Assembly (NCBI GenBank): GCA_013202295.1
Contig: JABMRT010000175.1
Coordinates: forward strand, 1 to 35,510
Direction of reading: 5' to 3'
From: Candidatus Zhuqueibacterota bacterium
Lineage (GTDB): Bacteria > Zhuqueibacterota > QNDG01 > JABMRT01
Length of the DNA: 35,510 nucleotides
In this document: positions 25,853 to 34,301 of the stretch, piece after piece
How positions within the stretch are numbered: position 1 is the first letter of the stretch
Layout of the letters: every line of letters begins with the position of its first letter
Translations under genes and position numbers: made by a program
The notes under the pieces: model-generated
Told to the model about the DNA's origin: nothing
The model's database searches: none
What the model saw: only the letters and a program-made list of their open reading frames with translations

Positions 25853-25884
25853 AAAAAGGGTCCTGTTTTAGCCGGGCCCTTTTT
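25853..25884 (-). terminator. Bidirectional terminator after the CDF transporter
   Basis: aaaaagggtcc and gggccctttttt-type arms form an 11-base-pair stem (one G-T pair) around a 10-base loop. It is flanked by A and T runs, so it works on either strand. It begins five bases beyond the transporter stop codon and most likely ends the xylanase/MBL/CDF operon. Confidence 0.85.
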
Positions 25885-25888
25885 CATT

Positions 25889-26500
25889 TTAATCTTCATC
25901 CTCTTCAAAAAACAGTTCGTAGCCTTCTTTAAATAGAAATCCGACGATGATCAATCCGACAATGGGATCGGCCAGCCAGAATCCGAACAATGTGTGTGTG
26001 AGAAGTCCAAGCAGCAGTGCAAGTGACATCCAGGCGCAGACGAGTGTTTCTTTGGAATCGGCCACGAGTGATTTCAGATTCAATTCCAGTCCCAATTTTA
26101 ATTTGGCGCGGGCAAGAAGCGGCATGATGATGAGTGAGAGGGAGGCGATGATGATTCCTGCCAGACTTTTCTCCGGTACTTCCCTGAACCATATTTTTTG
26201 AATGGATTCAAAGGCGATGTACGCGCCTAGCAGGAAGAAACTGATTCCTACGAAACGGGATGCGCGCTGTTCGATCCGTTCTTCCTCTTCCTTTGAAATC
26301 GAGCCGTGTTTCTTGAGCCGCCATATCAGAATGAAGCCGGATGTATTTTCCACAATACTGTCCAGCCCAAAACCGATTAATGAAATGGAACCTGAAATCT
26401 TGCCTGCGATGATGGCCGCGCCTGCTTCCAGAAAATTGTAAATGATGGTGAAATATTCCAGCCGAAGCGCTTTTTGAAATCCACTCTCTCTCACAGCCAT
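25889..26500 (-). CDS. CDF-type cation transporter, transmembrane domain only
   Basis: A 203-aa protein with about five to six hydrophobic segments. It carries the cation diffusion facilitator signatures SISLIGFGLDSIVENTSG (site-A aspartate in the GLDS turn) and SLVADSKETLVCAWMS (second site in helix V). It lacks the usual cytoplasmic metal-binding C-terminal domain and ends in an acidic tail (FFEEDED), as do other short bacterial members. Probable export of Zn2+, Fe2+ or a related divalent cation. The ATG directly abuts the TAA of the upstream MBL gene, with GGGAG just before, so it is operonic with it. Confidence 0.85.
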   Translation of the reverse strand: MAVRESGFQKALRLEYFTIIYNFLEAGAAIIAGKISGSISLIGFGLDSIVENTSGFILIWRLKKHGSISKEEEERIEQRASRFVGISFFLLGAYIAFESIQKIWFREVPEKSLAGIIIASLSLIIMPLLARAKLKLGLELNLKSLVADSKETLVCAWMSLALLLGLLTHTLFGFWLADPIVGLIIVGFLFKEGYELFFEEDED

Positions 26501-27103
26501 TTAATCTCCCACATAAAATCCATATTCTTTGGCGTTCACATTGTTCCGTTTTTCCCAACCAATTGTGGATGTTTGGGTCGGTCCATAATCATGACCGGGA
26601 AAGACGACAGTGTCATCCGGCAATTCCATTAATTTACGAATCGAAGCGCCTAGCGCAAGGCGATCTCCGCCGTCCATGTTGGTTCGTCCACTGTCACCCA
26701 CGAAGAGCGTATCCCCTGTAAAAAGACTGCCCTGTGCGTAAAGACAGATTCCACCAGGTGTGTGGCCCGGTGTGTGAATGATGTCAAAATGGATGACACC
26801 GACCTGGAGGGTTGTCTCCTTGTCCAGAACAAGATCCGCGTCAGGTACCTGTTCTGCATCCCCTTTATGGATGATGAGTTGCGAACCGGTTTCGAATTTG
26901 AGCCGGGCATTTCCCGCGGTATGATCGAAATGTCCATGTGTATTTAGGATGTATTTGATGTTGAGTTCTTCCTCTTCGGCCATATCAAGAACCGGATTGG
27001 GATCTCCGGCCGGATCGATGACCAGTGCTTCCTTGGTGACCACACATCCGATTAGGTAAGTGAAATTATCCAGACTGCCGATGCAAAGTTGGTGGATGAA
27101 CAT
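26501..27103 (-). CDS. Glyoxalase-II-like MBL-fold hydrolase
   Basis: A 200-aa soluble metallo-beta-lactamase-fold protein without signal peptide. Motifs are VIDPAGD, the binuclear zinc site THGHFDHTAGN, HTPGHTPGG, FTGDTLFVGDSGRTNMDGGD and FPGHDYGP. The GDSGRTN.. stretch and the short length match the YcbL-type/glyoxalase-II-like group, which hydrolyses thioesters such as lactoylglutathione analogues. A persulfide dioxygenase role is less likely because the two-His-one-Asp iron signature is not clear. An AGGAT Shine-Dalgarno precedes the ATG. It sits 25 bases after the xylanase gene and abuts the CDF gene. Confidence 0.9.
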   Translation of the reverse strand: MFIHQLCIGSLDNFTYLIGCVVTKEALVIDPAGDPNPVLDMAEEEELNIKYILNTHGHFDHTAGNARLKFETGSQLIIHKGDAEQVPDADLVLDKETTLQVGVIHFDIIHTPGHTPGGICLYAQGSLFTGDTLFVGDSGRTNMDGGDRLALGASIRKLMELPDDTVVFPGHDYGPTQTSTIGWEKRNNVNAKEYGFYVGD

Positions 27104-27128
27104 GATGGTATCCTATATTCCTATTCTT

Positions 27129-29237
27129 CTAACGAAGCAGTGTAATCTTTCGTGACGCCGAGAAATTCTTCGCCTGCATCCGGATCAAATAGATACCACT
27201 GCTGACCTGTTGATCCATCTCATTGGAGCCATCCCAGGTGAGACGATATTGACCTGGTTTATGGCCAGCATCTATTAAAACCTTAATTCGTTGACCCCTT
27301 GAATTATATATTGTGATGCGCACGTTTCCCGATCTTGGCACGATATAAGGGATTGATGTATCTGAATTAAATGGATTGGGGTAGTTGGAACCTAATGAGA
27401 ATGAGGAGGCTTGTTGATGATCTGAATCTGAAATTCCGTTTTGGATGCCGATTGAGCTGCCGATAACTGTGATCATTGTCTCACCCAGACCGAGTGAAAA
27501 ATCTGTGGTTAACTGCGATTCACCATTTTGAATTGAGATTTCATACTCACCCAAAAAACCTCTTGTTGCTGCCTCACCTTGACTGTCGGTGAAGAGTTCC
27601 TCGTTTGTCCACCAGGTTTCAGTGACCAGTTCCACCCATGTTTCACCATGGGGCCGCAGGTTCCAGTCTTCATCCCAAAAAGCTGCGGTCGGTTTCCAAT
27701 GCTGTCCGGCCCAGAATCCCCAGGTTAAAATTCCAACTGTAGAAGGATGGGCGAAATAGGCAGTCATGAAATCGCGCGTGTAATCGACTTGCAGATCCTC
27801 ATAAGGTGAATCAATATCAAATTCTGTGGCCTGAATTTCCAGTCCATAGCCAGCAAGATGATCCAGAACCGCCCAGATGCGTTCCGGGGGAGTGACATTG
27901 GTACCGAAATGGCATTGCGTACCCAATCCCTGAAGCGGTGCACCATTGTCCAGCAGAAATTGAACTGTATTGTAGAAATCTTCCTGATGGGCAGCGTCTA
28001 CACCTCCACCGGAGATGATGTTGTTGTCGTTGAGATAGAGTATGGCGGTCTGATCCATCTCGCGGGTTTTGTTAAACCAATCCACCATAACTTCATCGCC
28101 GAGGACATCCATAATATCATGGTTCCAGAAGGGTTCATTGATCACATCCCAGTCCACAAGCATACCAGACAGAGCTCCCGCTTCCTCCTCAATGTGATCA
28201 AGCACCCTGATTTCAAGATAAATCGGATTATTTTCGTTCTCTTCCAGATCGTCTGGCGTATTATTCCATGACGGCCAGACGAGACAATGGCCGCGAATCT
28301 CAATTCCCATATCATTGAGCATGTCCAAAGCATCAAGTGTGGCATTTCGGTCCCAGCTTTCCCACGGTCCCCATTTCAGATCATTCTCCATGACCACACG
28401 ATTGAAATAGGTTTCAATGGTCTCATTGTATTGCTGGGCATCCGAATCGCCCTGCATCATTCTCCGGGCATCGACAGCTGAGCCGAATTTGTAGGCGTGC
28501 TTTTTCATCTCCACGCGAACGAGGGCGTCCTCTACCGGATTGCTATTATCATCCAGAACCAAAATAGAAATGTCCGCTTTGCGATATGTGTCAATCATTT
28601 GCTCAGCTTGTGCACGCCAGGGTGCATCCGGATCCTTACCCTCATAATCCGGCGTGGTTCTTGGCAGGTCTTCCACCTCATAAGCGTCATGATAATTCAA
28701 TAACTCCAATCCACCGAACTGAATGGTCTGGGGATTGTATCCCAATCGGAACAGGACATTTGCACCACCGATTGAATAATCCTGAACGGGACTGAACGGG
28801 ATGAAATACTGCTTCCATTCACCTACGACAGAGATTGGGAATGAGATGGATTTATCCCATGGATCGGCTGCGGTTTCGAAAATAAATTCAGAGAAGGCTT
28901 CTCCGCTCTCCTGACTGGATTCAATCCCTCTTGCATAAAAGACAGCAAGCAGGGCATCGTCTTCATCCACTGCGGCGGAGATAGAAAGGCCGAGTTGTAC
29001 GCCCCAGGTGTTATCTGGAAGTACGGTTGTCTCGGCCTGTATGGCCCGGTCGAATGGCATGCTATCCACATCCACAATTGTTCTTCGCCCCAGACTGCTG
29101 CCCTGCAAACTCATCCGAATTGCTGCATCCTCCGGTAAAACAGGATCGCCACCAGTGGGAATTTCCTGTGAGAGAACCGGGATGGAAAGGGCAAGGCCGA
29201 TTAATAAGATTGATACAATAGTGTTTTGCTGTGCCAT
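27129..29237 (-). CDS. Secreted GH10 endo-1,4-beta-xylanase with FlgD-like C-terminus
   Basis: A 702-aa protein with a signal peptide at 1-23. Residues about 40-185 form a jelly-roll CBM4/9-like domain (FPISVVGEWKQYFIPF, GGLELLNY). A short beta region containing KKHAYKFGSAVDARRM leads into the GH10 barrel (about 205-545). Visible there are VMENDLKWGPWE, RGHCLVWPSW, the acid/base E368 in DWDVINEP, and the nucleophile E472 in IQATEFDI, followed by GILTWGFWAGQHW and RPHGETW. A linker leads to the FlgD-like domain (about 612-702; NYPNPFNSDTSIPY to KITLLR). It cleaves internal xylan linkages outside the cell. A gagg ribosome binding site precedes the ATG; it heads the operon with the MBL and CDF genes. 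Confidence 0.95.
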   Translation of the reverse strand: MAQQNTIVSILLIGLALSIPVLSQEIPTGGDPVLPEDAAIRMSLQGSSLGRRTIVDVDSMPFDRAIQAETTVLPDNTWGVQLGLSISAAVDEDDALLAVFYARGIESSQESGEAFSEFIFETAADPWDKSISFPISVVGEWKQYFIPFSPVQDYSIGGANVLFRLGYNPQTIQFGGLELLNYHDAYEVEDLPRTTPDYEGKDPDAPWRAQAEQMIDTYRKADISILVLDDNSNPVEDALVRVEMKKHAYKFGSAVDARRMMQGDSDAQQYNETIETYFNRVVMENDLKWGPWESWDRNATLDALDMLNDMGIEIRGHCLVWPSWNNTPDDLEENENNPIYLEIRVLDHIEEEAGALSGMLVDWDVINEPFWNHDIMDVLGDEVMVDWFNKTREMDQTAILYLNDNNIISGGGVDAAHQEDFYNTVQFLLDNGAPLQGLGTQCHFGTNVTPPERIWAVLDHLAGYGLEIQATEFDIDSPYEDLQVDYTRDFMTAYFAHPSTVGILTWGFWAGQHWKPTAAFWDEDWNLRPHGETWVELVTETWWTNEELFTDSQGEAATRGFLGEYEISIQNGESQLTTDFSLGLGETMITVIGSSIGIQNGISDSDHQQASSFSLGSNYPNPFNSDTSIPYIVPRSGNVRITIYNSRGQRIKVLIDAGHKPGQYRLTWDGSNEMDQQVSSGIYLIRMQAKNFSASRKITLLR

Positions 29238-29431
29238 GTTTATCCTCGTTGTGGGTTCTTGTGTTGTGCTAGAATATATAACTTTAACATGAAAAAGTCA
29301 TTTTAAATTCATGTCATAATTCCTGAAAAGTGTCATAAATTGTCCAAGACCTGTTTAAATGCTCGATATTGGTAAACAGTTTCATTATATTGTCAATCGA
29401 AAATCCAAATCTATGAAATGCTGGAGGGTGT

Positions 29432-30661
29432 ATGCAGGATTCAAAACATGTCTCACGAAGAAATTTCCTGAGCCGGACGGCTGCCGGAATCGGAAGCCTC
29501 AGTCTGGTTGGAGGACTAAAAGCACAGTCTGCAGAAGATAAACCATCCCCGGATAAGATTAAAAAAATCATTACGCGTACACTGGGGCGGACCGGCTTAG
29601 AAGTCCCCGTGATCAGTATGGGTGTGATGAATGCCAGTGTGGATGATCTCTTGGCATCCTCTTATGAAATAGGCGTGCGTCATTTTGATACGGCCTGGAT
29701 TTATCAACGCGGCAACAATGAACGGATGGTGGGCAAGGTTATTAAGCAGATGAATTGCCGGAAGGATGTGATTATTGGTACAAAAATCCATCTCGGTGAT
29801 GTGATGGGTAAGAAATCATCTGAAGAATTGCTCGCAATTTTTAAGGATCGGTTTGAAGAGAGCCTTGACCGCCTGCAGACCGATTACGTGGACATCCTCT
29901 ATTTTCATGACATCAATAATCCGGAACATATGCAGTGGCCGGAATTACAGGAAATGCTGACTCAGTGGAAAGCTGAAAAGAAAATCCTGGCTACTGGAAT
30001 TTCCTGCCATAGCAACATGACGGCCATACTCAATGAAGCGGCTCGAGGCGAATTCTGGGATGTTATTCTGTTTGCTTATAATTTTGCTATGGTCGATGAT
30101 CAAAAAATCCATGACGCGATCAAGCAGGCCGCAGATAAAGGAATCGGACTTGTCGCTATGAAGACACAGGCTGGCGGAGATTGGTATCGTGATGGAGTGC
30201 AACAATCGGATGCGTTTAAAGGACTGCTGAACCAGACCGCGATGCTGAAATGGGTGCTGAGCAATCCGCATATCACGACAGCTGTTCCCGGATATACCAA
30301 TTATGATCATTTGAAAGAGAATTTTTCCGTGGTGTATGATTTGGCTTATACATCCGACGAAAAGAAATTTTTGGAAGATCGCAACATTAAACTTGGCTTG
30401 GGATATTGCCATCAATGCGGTGAGTGCAAGCCATCCTGTCCCAAAGGCGCTGATGTGCCGACCTTGATGCGGACACATATGTACGCGTATCAGTATCACA
30501 ATCTTGAGCAGGCACATGATGCCATGCAGGAAGCCAACCGCAACGGCGGATTGAATCTCTGTATGGATTGCGAAACCTGCACAGCACAATGCACTCAATC
30601 TGTTGCCATTAAGGATCGAATTGCGTCACTCAAGACTTTGGCGGATTATCGCTGGGCGTAA
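29432..30661 (+). CDS. Tat-exported aldo/keto reductase with C-terminal Fe-S cluster motifs
   Basis: A 409-aa protein. The N-terminus carries a twin-arginine signal (SRRNFLSRTAAG, residues 8-19, then a hydrophobic stretch and AQS). The aldo/keto reductase barrel (about 45-315) keeps the catalytic tetrad D86, Y91, K118 and H159 (RHFDTAWIYQRG, GTKIH, LYFHD). The C-terminus has two cysteine groups: CHQCGECKPSC (326-336) and CMDCETCTAQC (377-387). They resemble 2[4Fe-4S] ferredoxin motifs, so electrons may come from or go to an Fe-S partner. Export suggests cofactor insertion before Tat transport. A ggaggg Shine-Dalgarno precedes the ATG. It is divergent from the xylanase gene and is followed by its own terminator. 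Confidence 0.92.
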   Translation: MQDSKHVSRRNFLSRTAAGIGSLSLVGGLKAQSAEDKPSPDKIKKIITRTLGRTGLEVPVISMGVMNASVDDLLASSYEIGVRHFDTAWIYQRGNNERMVGKVIKQMNCRKDVIIGTKIHLGDVMGKKSSEELLAIFKDRFEESLDRLQTDYVDILYFHDINNPEHMQWPELQEMLTQWKAEKKILATGISCHSNMTAILNEAARGEFWDVILFAYNFAMVDDQKIHDAIKQAADKGIGLVAMKTQAGGDWYRDGVQQSDAFKGLLNQTAMLKWVLSNPHITTAVPGYTNYDHLKENFSVVYDLAYTSDEKKFLEDRNIKLGLGYCHQCGECKPSCPKGADVPTLMRTHMYAYQYHNLEQAHDAMQEANRNGGLNLCMDCETCTAQCTQSVAIKDRIASLKTLADYRWA

Positions 30662-30687
30662 TTTTTCTATCCTATTATAAAATTTAG

Positions 30688-30722
30688 ACCTCAAAGCTTT
30701 TAAAAACCTTTGAGGTTTTTTA
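30688..30722 (+). terminator. Rho-independent terminator after the aldo/keto reductase
   Basis: A perfect nine-base-pair stem (acctcaaag / ctttgaggt) with an 11-base loop, followed by TTTTTTAATT. Confidence 0.9.
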
Positions 30723-30802
30723 ATTGATTTTCTTCTGGATTTTCCTGCCGCATTGTTTTATCTTTTCATAATTCAATTTTCGCACCAATGGGGAGACCTT
30801 TC

Positions 30803-32941
30803 ATGAGCACGGCAAATCAATCTGACCGCAAGAAATTTTCAGGCCAATACTGGCTCGTCATTCTTTTCGAATTCTTCGAACGTGGCGCGTATTATGGCAT
30901 GATGAGTTTTATTTCAGTCTATTTTGTGAACGTGCTTCATTTTCCAAAAGAGAATGTAGGCGTGATCAAAGGTGTCATCCAACCGCTGCTTTATTTCCTG
31001 CCCATTCTCTCTGGCGCATTGGCCGACCGGTTCGGATTTCGCAAGCTGTTGATGATTGCGTTTTCCCTGTTAGGCGGAGGCTATTTCCTTACGAGCCAGA
31101 CCACAACATACGGGGCAGTCTTTGCCGCGCTCGTGATCATGGGTGTGGGTGCCGGAATTTTCAAACCGCTCATCTCCGGCTCTATCGCCAAACTCACGGA
31201 TGAGAGCAACAGTACGCTCGGTTTCGGCATTTACTACTGGTCTATTAATATCGGCGCGTTTCTCTTTCCGCTCTTTCTCGTGCCCTTTCTCAAGGCCATC
31301 AATCCAAGCTATGTGATTATTGCCTCTGCGATTTGCACGGCAGCCATGCTGATCCCAACCGCATTGTTCTTTAAAGATCCTGTCCAAAAAGAAAAGGCGG
31401 AGAAACGCGAGCAGACGAACCTGATACAAACTCTGGCGAATGCGTTCGAGATTATCTATTCCCCGATTGTATTGATCTACCATCAGATGAAGGGATCCCG
31501 AACTGCGCGCCTCATCTGGGGTACAGCTCTCATTGGCCTTCTTGTCTGGTCCGGATTTCAGTACGCGGGCGACCGTACAGTAAGTGCCAGGTATTCAAAG
31601 ATCGGTGTCGTGCGCGAGGGAACAATTCTTGTTTTTGATATTTATCGCAACATGCTCAACCGATCTGACTATGCACTTCAGACTCAAGAATCGGATTCGA
31701 CCCATCACAGTTTGACTTTATTTAAACCATCCTATTTATCCAATTACGCGGATGAACTCCTCGCTAAGATACAATCCTGGCCGGGATTTGAAGGAACCAC
31801 TCAATTGGATCTTGAATCCTGGATCGCCCAATCCAATCAAAAAATCCTGTTGGAATTCATCCCTGACAAGGATCAGGAACGCAACTTTATCGCGCAAAAA
31901 GATGCGGAAGGCGCATTCTCTGTCCATCTTGATCCTGAATTGGCTTCGATGAATCTTGAGATGGATTTGACAAAAGCACTTCAATCGTATCCTGAACTTA
32001 TCTGGATCGCGCCCAAAGACTGCACAGATCTGCTAAAGTCCCTGAAGGGGCGTCCTTTCTTTATGTTATATGTGTTCGCATTAATAGGGATTGGTCTGGG
32101 CATCATCACACTTGCCGGGAAGAAGAATCCCAAAACGAAAACATCCGGCGGTAAAGGAGTGCCGTTCGCGGCAGTTCTTGTTTTTGGTGGATTGATCTGG
32201 CTACTTCCAGGGATCGGATTGCTTGGCCGGATCATCGCATCCGTGATATATCTTTCCATCACATCCCTTTTTATTATTGACTCATCCAGTCAATCCCGGT
32301 TCGCTGACCATGCCAAGTTTCTGCTCATGATCTTTCTGTACTCCGGATTCTGGGTGCTCTATTTCCAGATGTTTGATTCTGTGCTCTGGTATGTGCAAGC
32401 TTATGTGGATGGCTCTTCACTGAATTTGGCTGTGAATAAATTCCTTGGATTTTTCGGCGCGGATACAGATTGGTTCTTTGATGTCGAGCATGTGACTGTA
32501 ATCAACGCGGGTACAATTATCCTGCTGCAGCTCTGGGTGTCGTCCATCGTCAAGCATAAGAAAGCCTTGCCAACGATGATGTTTGGTATCCTGCTGGGTA
32601 CGATTGGTATGGCCATTCTCGCGATTAATACGAGTATCTGGGTGTTCTTCGCGGGGATCGTGATTTTCTCCGTTGGCGAGATGACCGCGCATCCCAAGTT
32701 CATCAGTTATATCGGGCTGGTCGCACCGCAAGACCGCAAGGCCATGTACATGGGGTATCTTTTCCTCTACGGCGTGTTCGGCAGCTCCATCGGCGGGATT
32801 TTAGGCGCAAAGCTCTATGTCCATTTTGTGGATAATCTGAATCAGCCGCGCACACTTTGGCTGATATTCAGTGGGATCGGGGTGTTCACGATTGTGGCGC
32901 TGGCGCTGTATAATAAATATTTGAGTCCGAAGGAAAAGTAG
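30803..32941 (+). CDS. POT/PTR-family proton-coupled transporter with large soluble insert
   Basis: A 712-aa major-facilitator protein. The family signature ExxERxxYYGM appears as FEFFERGAYYGMMSF, followed by PLLYFLPILSGALADRFGFRK and the PTR motif GVGAGIFKPLISG. A central hydrophilic stretch of about 165 residues (about 255-420 of this protein) lies after GTALIGLLVWSGFQYA and before RPFFMLYVFALIGIG. It separates N- and C-terminal bundles. Typical members take up di- and tripeptides with protons and are about 450-500 aa long, so the extra length is notable. I start at the ATG 15 bases inside the longest frame, because GGGGAGA then lies six bases upstream. No terminator follows. Confidence 0.87.
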   Translation: MSTANQSDRKKFSGQYWLVILFEFFERGAYYGMMSFISVYFVNVLHFPKENVGVIKGVIQPLLYFLPILSGALADRFGFRKLLMIAFSLLGGGYFLTSQTTTYGAVFAALVIMGVGAGIFKPLISGSIAKLTDESNSTLGFGIYYWSINIGAFLFPLFLVPFLKAINPSYVIIASAICTAAMLIPTALFFKDPVQKEKAEKREQTNLIQTLANAFEIIYSPIVLIYHQMKGSRTARLIWGTALIGLLVWSGFQYAGDRTVSARYSKIGVVREGTILVFDIYRNMLNRSDYALQTQESDSTHHSLTLFKPSYLSNYADELLAKIQSWPGFEGTTQLDLESWIAQSNQKILLEFIPDKDQERNFIAQKDAEGAFSVHLDPELASMNLEMDLTKALQSYPELIWIAPKDCTDLLKSLKGRPFFMLYVFALIGIGLGIITLAGKKNPKTKTSGGKGVPFAAVLVFGGLIWLLPGIGLLGRIIASVIYLSITSLFIIDSSSQSRFADHAKFLLMIFLYSGFWVLYFQMFDSVLWYVQAYVDGSSLNLAVNKFLGFFGADTDWFFDVEHVTVINAGTIILLQLWVSSIVKHKKALPTMMFGILLGTIGMAILAINTSIWVFFAGIVIFSVGEMTAHPKFISYIGLVAPQDRKAMYMGYLFLYGVFGSSIGGILGAKLYVHFVDNLNQPRTLWLIFSGIGVFTIVALALYNKYLSPKEK

Positions 32942-32944
32942 TAA

Positions 32945-32984
32945 ACAGTACACAGTATACGGTATACGGTATACAGTATACAGT
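32945..32984 (+). repeat. Seven-base tandem repeat c(a/g)gtata
   Basis: Directly after the transporter stop codon, four complete units (cagtata, cggtata, cggtata, cagtata, 32953-32980) and a partial unit are arranged head to tail, with degenerate material before them. The repeat contains gtatac palindromes. No function is evident. Confidence 0.85.
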
Positions 32985-33098
32985 TTGATATTCCTGGCTC
33001 TGATCTCCCGTCTCATTGTGAGCGGGTATATCGTGAGGTCGTATATTGTATGTCGAATTTAAAATTCATCATTATTAATTCAACATTGGAGCATTGAT

Positions 33099-33959
33099 AT
33101 GCAGGGACATATTCCGGCACTGTTGGTTGAAGGGCAGAATCTCGCGCAGGCGTGGGAGAAATCCCTGATTGAATTGTATGAGAAGGGGTGCGATGTCAAG
33201 ACTGAGTATGACAAACCGGAAGATCCTCCGAGCAAAGACTGCTCCATGACGATTGTGGTGCATGATCCGCTTGCCGAGCCGATGATTCATATGGATTTCC
33301 CCGGGGGTTTGGAGGATTTGCAGGAATATGTTATGGAGGTGCTGGACGGCATCAAGGATCATTGTGTGCGAACCGATTCCGATGATCCAGACGATACACG
33401 ATGGGAATATACGTATCATCAGCGCTTGTTTGCATACAAAGTCCCTGGCATCAAAGAAGTGGTTGACCAGATCGAGATTATGGCTCAGAAGCTGGCGAAG
33501 ACTCCTTTCACGCGGAGGGCACAGGCAGTAACGTGGCAGGTGTGGGAGGACAATACGTGTTATGATCCCGCATGTCTGCAAAGTATCTGGTGCCGCTGCC
33601 TTCCAGATGAGAATGGCGATCTCGCGCTCAATATGAACATTCGCTTCCGTTCCAACGATGCATACAAAGCGGCTTTCATGAATATGTTTGCACTGGTTCA
33701 GCTCCAGCAGAAAATCGCGAACCGCATTGCCGAACTCTCCGATAAAACTGTGAAGCTGGGGCGATATGTGCATCAGGCGGACAGTTATCACATTTATGGT
33801 TCCTATTTTAAAACTTTTGAAGAGCGGTTCATCAACGCGCTGAGTGAACGCACCTTTGAACAGCGCACTTTTCCCTATATGATGGCCAAAGAGATGATGG
33901 ATGCTGCGATTCCGTCCATTCTTGAGAAAGCGAAGAAGATGGGGGAGAGGTCGGAGTAG
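33099..33959 (+). CDS. Thymidylate-synthase-family protein (non-canonical, ThyA-like)
   Basis: A 286-aa protein with the ThyA fold signature in altered form: TRRAQAVTWQVWEDN (about 138-152), DPACLQSIWCR with the probable nucleophile C159, IRFRSNDAYKAAFMNMFAL (181-199, the phosphate-binding RS pair and conserved Asn region) and YVHQADSYHIY (223-233). The N-terminal half (YDKPEDPPSKDCSM, EPMIHMDFPGGLEDL) differs from classical ThyA. The family makes dTMP or modified pyrimidine nucleotides (for example hydroxymethyl-dCMP) using methylene-folate; which one applies here is open. A ggag Shine-Dalgarno lies nine bases upstream of the ATG. A strong terminator follows. Confidence 0.82.
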   Translation: MQGHIPALLVEGQNLAQAWEKSLIELYEKGCDVKTEYDKPEDPPSKDCSMTIVVHDPLAEPMIHMDFPGGLEDLQEYVMEVLDGIKDHCVRTDSDDPDDTRWEYTYHQRLFAYKVPGIKEVVDQIEIMAQKLAKTPFTRRAQAVTWQVWEDNTCYDPACLQSIWCRCLPDENGDLALNMNIRFRSNDAYKAAFMNMFALVQLQQKIANRIAELSDKTVKLGRYVHQADSYHIYGSYFKTFEERFINALSERTFEQRTFPYMMAKEMMDAAIPSILEKAKKMGERSE

Positions 33960-33977
33960 AACTCCTTTTTCTTCTGG

Positions 33978-34033
33978 TTCCCAGACTCTGTCTGGGAATC
34001 TACTCATGCGTTACCAGGCAGAGCCTGGTAACG
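33978..34033. repeat. Two adjacent palindromic repeat units
   Basis: Hairpin 1 is ttcccaga/tctgggaa with a five-base loop (33978-33998). Hairpin 2 is cgttaccaggc/gcctggtaacg with a three-base loop (34009-34033). They are ten bases apart and resemble each other (cccaga and ccagg cores with 'ctctg/caga' loops). They lie between the gene end and its terminator, like REP/BIME-type intergenic repeats. Confidence 0.75.
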
Positions 34034-34056
34034 AGTAAATGGAAATTACAGCAATT

Positions 34057-34088
34057 AAAAGCGGGATATTTTTATCCCGCTTTTTTTA
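34057..34088 (+). terminator. Rho-independent terminator after the ThyA-like gene
   Basis: gcgggata and tatcccgc pair perfectly around a TTTT loop, extended by A-T pairs and followed by seven T residues. Confidence 0.92.
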
Positions 34089-34301
34089 TGGAATTTTGTG
34101 TGATAATCCGTCTCATTAATATAGGTGGATTGGAATTTTAAAATATTCCTTGCATTTTTATCAGATATTTATTAATTAGAATTAATTAATCTTTAATTGT
34201 ATTACATCTTTTGAATTGACAGCGATTTATTTATTGTTTTTTTACGAATTGGGCAACTTGCATTGGTTTGCTATCCCACATAATAAACGGAGGTAGGACT
34301 C

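Noticed and set aside
29945-30598. 217-codon open frame on the minus strand opposite the aldo/keto reductase
   Set aside because: Antisense shadow of a gene with catalytic and Fe-S motifs on the plus strand; no independent start signal.
33075-34007. 310-codon open frame on the minus strand opposite the ThyA-like gene
   Set aside because: It is an antisense shadow: the plus-strand frame has clear family motifs, a ribosome binding site and a terminator, while the minus frame shows none.
34216-34245. TTGACA-based promoter before the FISUMP gene
   Set aside because: The -35-like box is present, but the expected -10 position is only a T tract, so I could not support the call.
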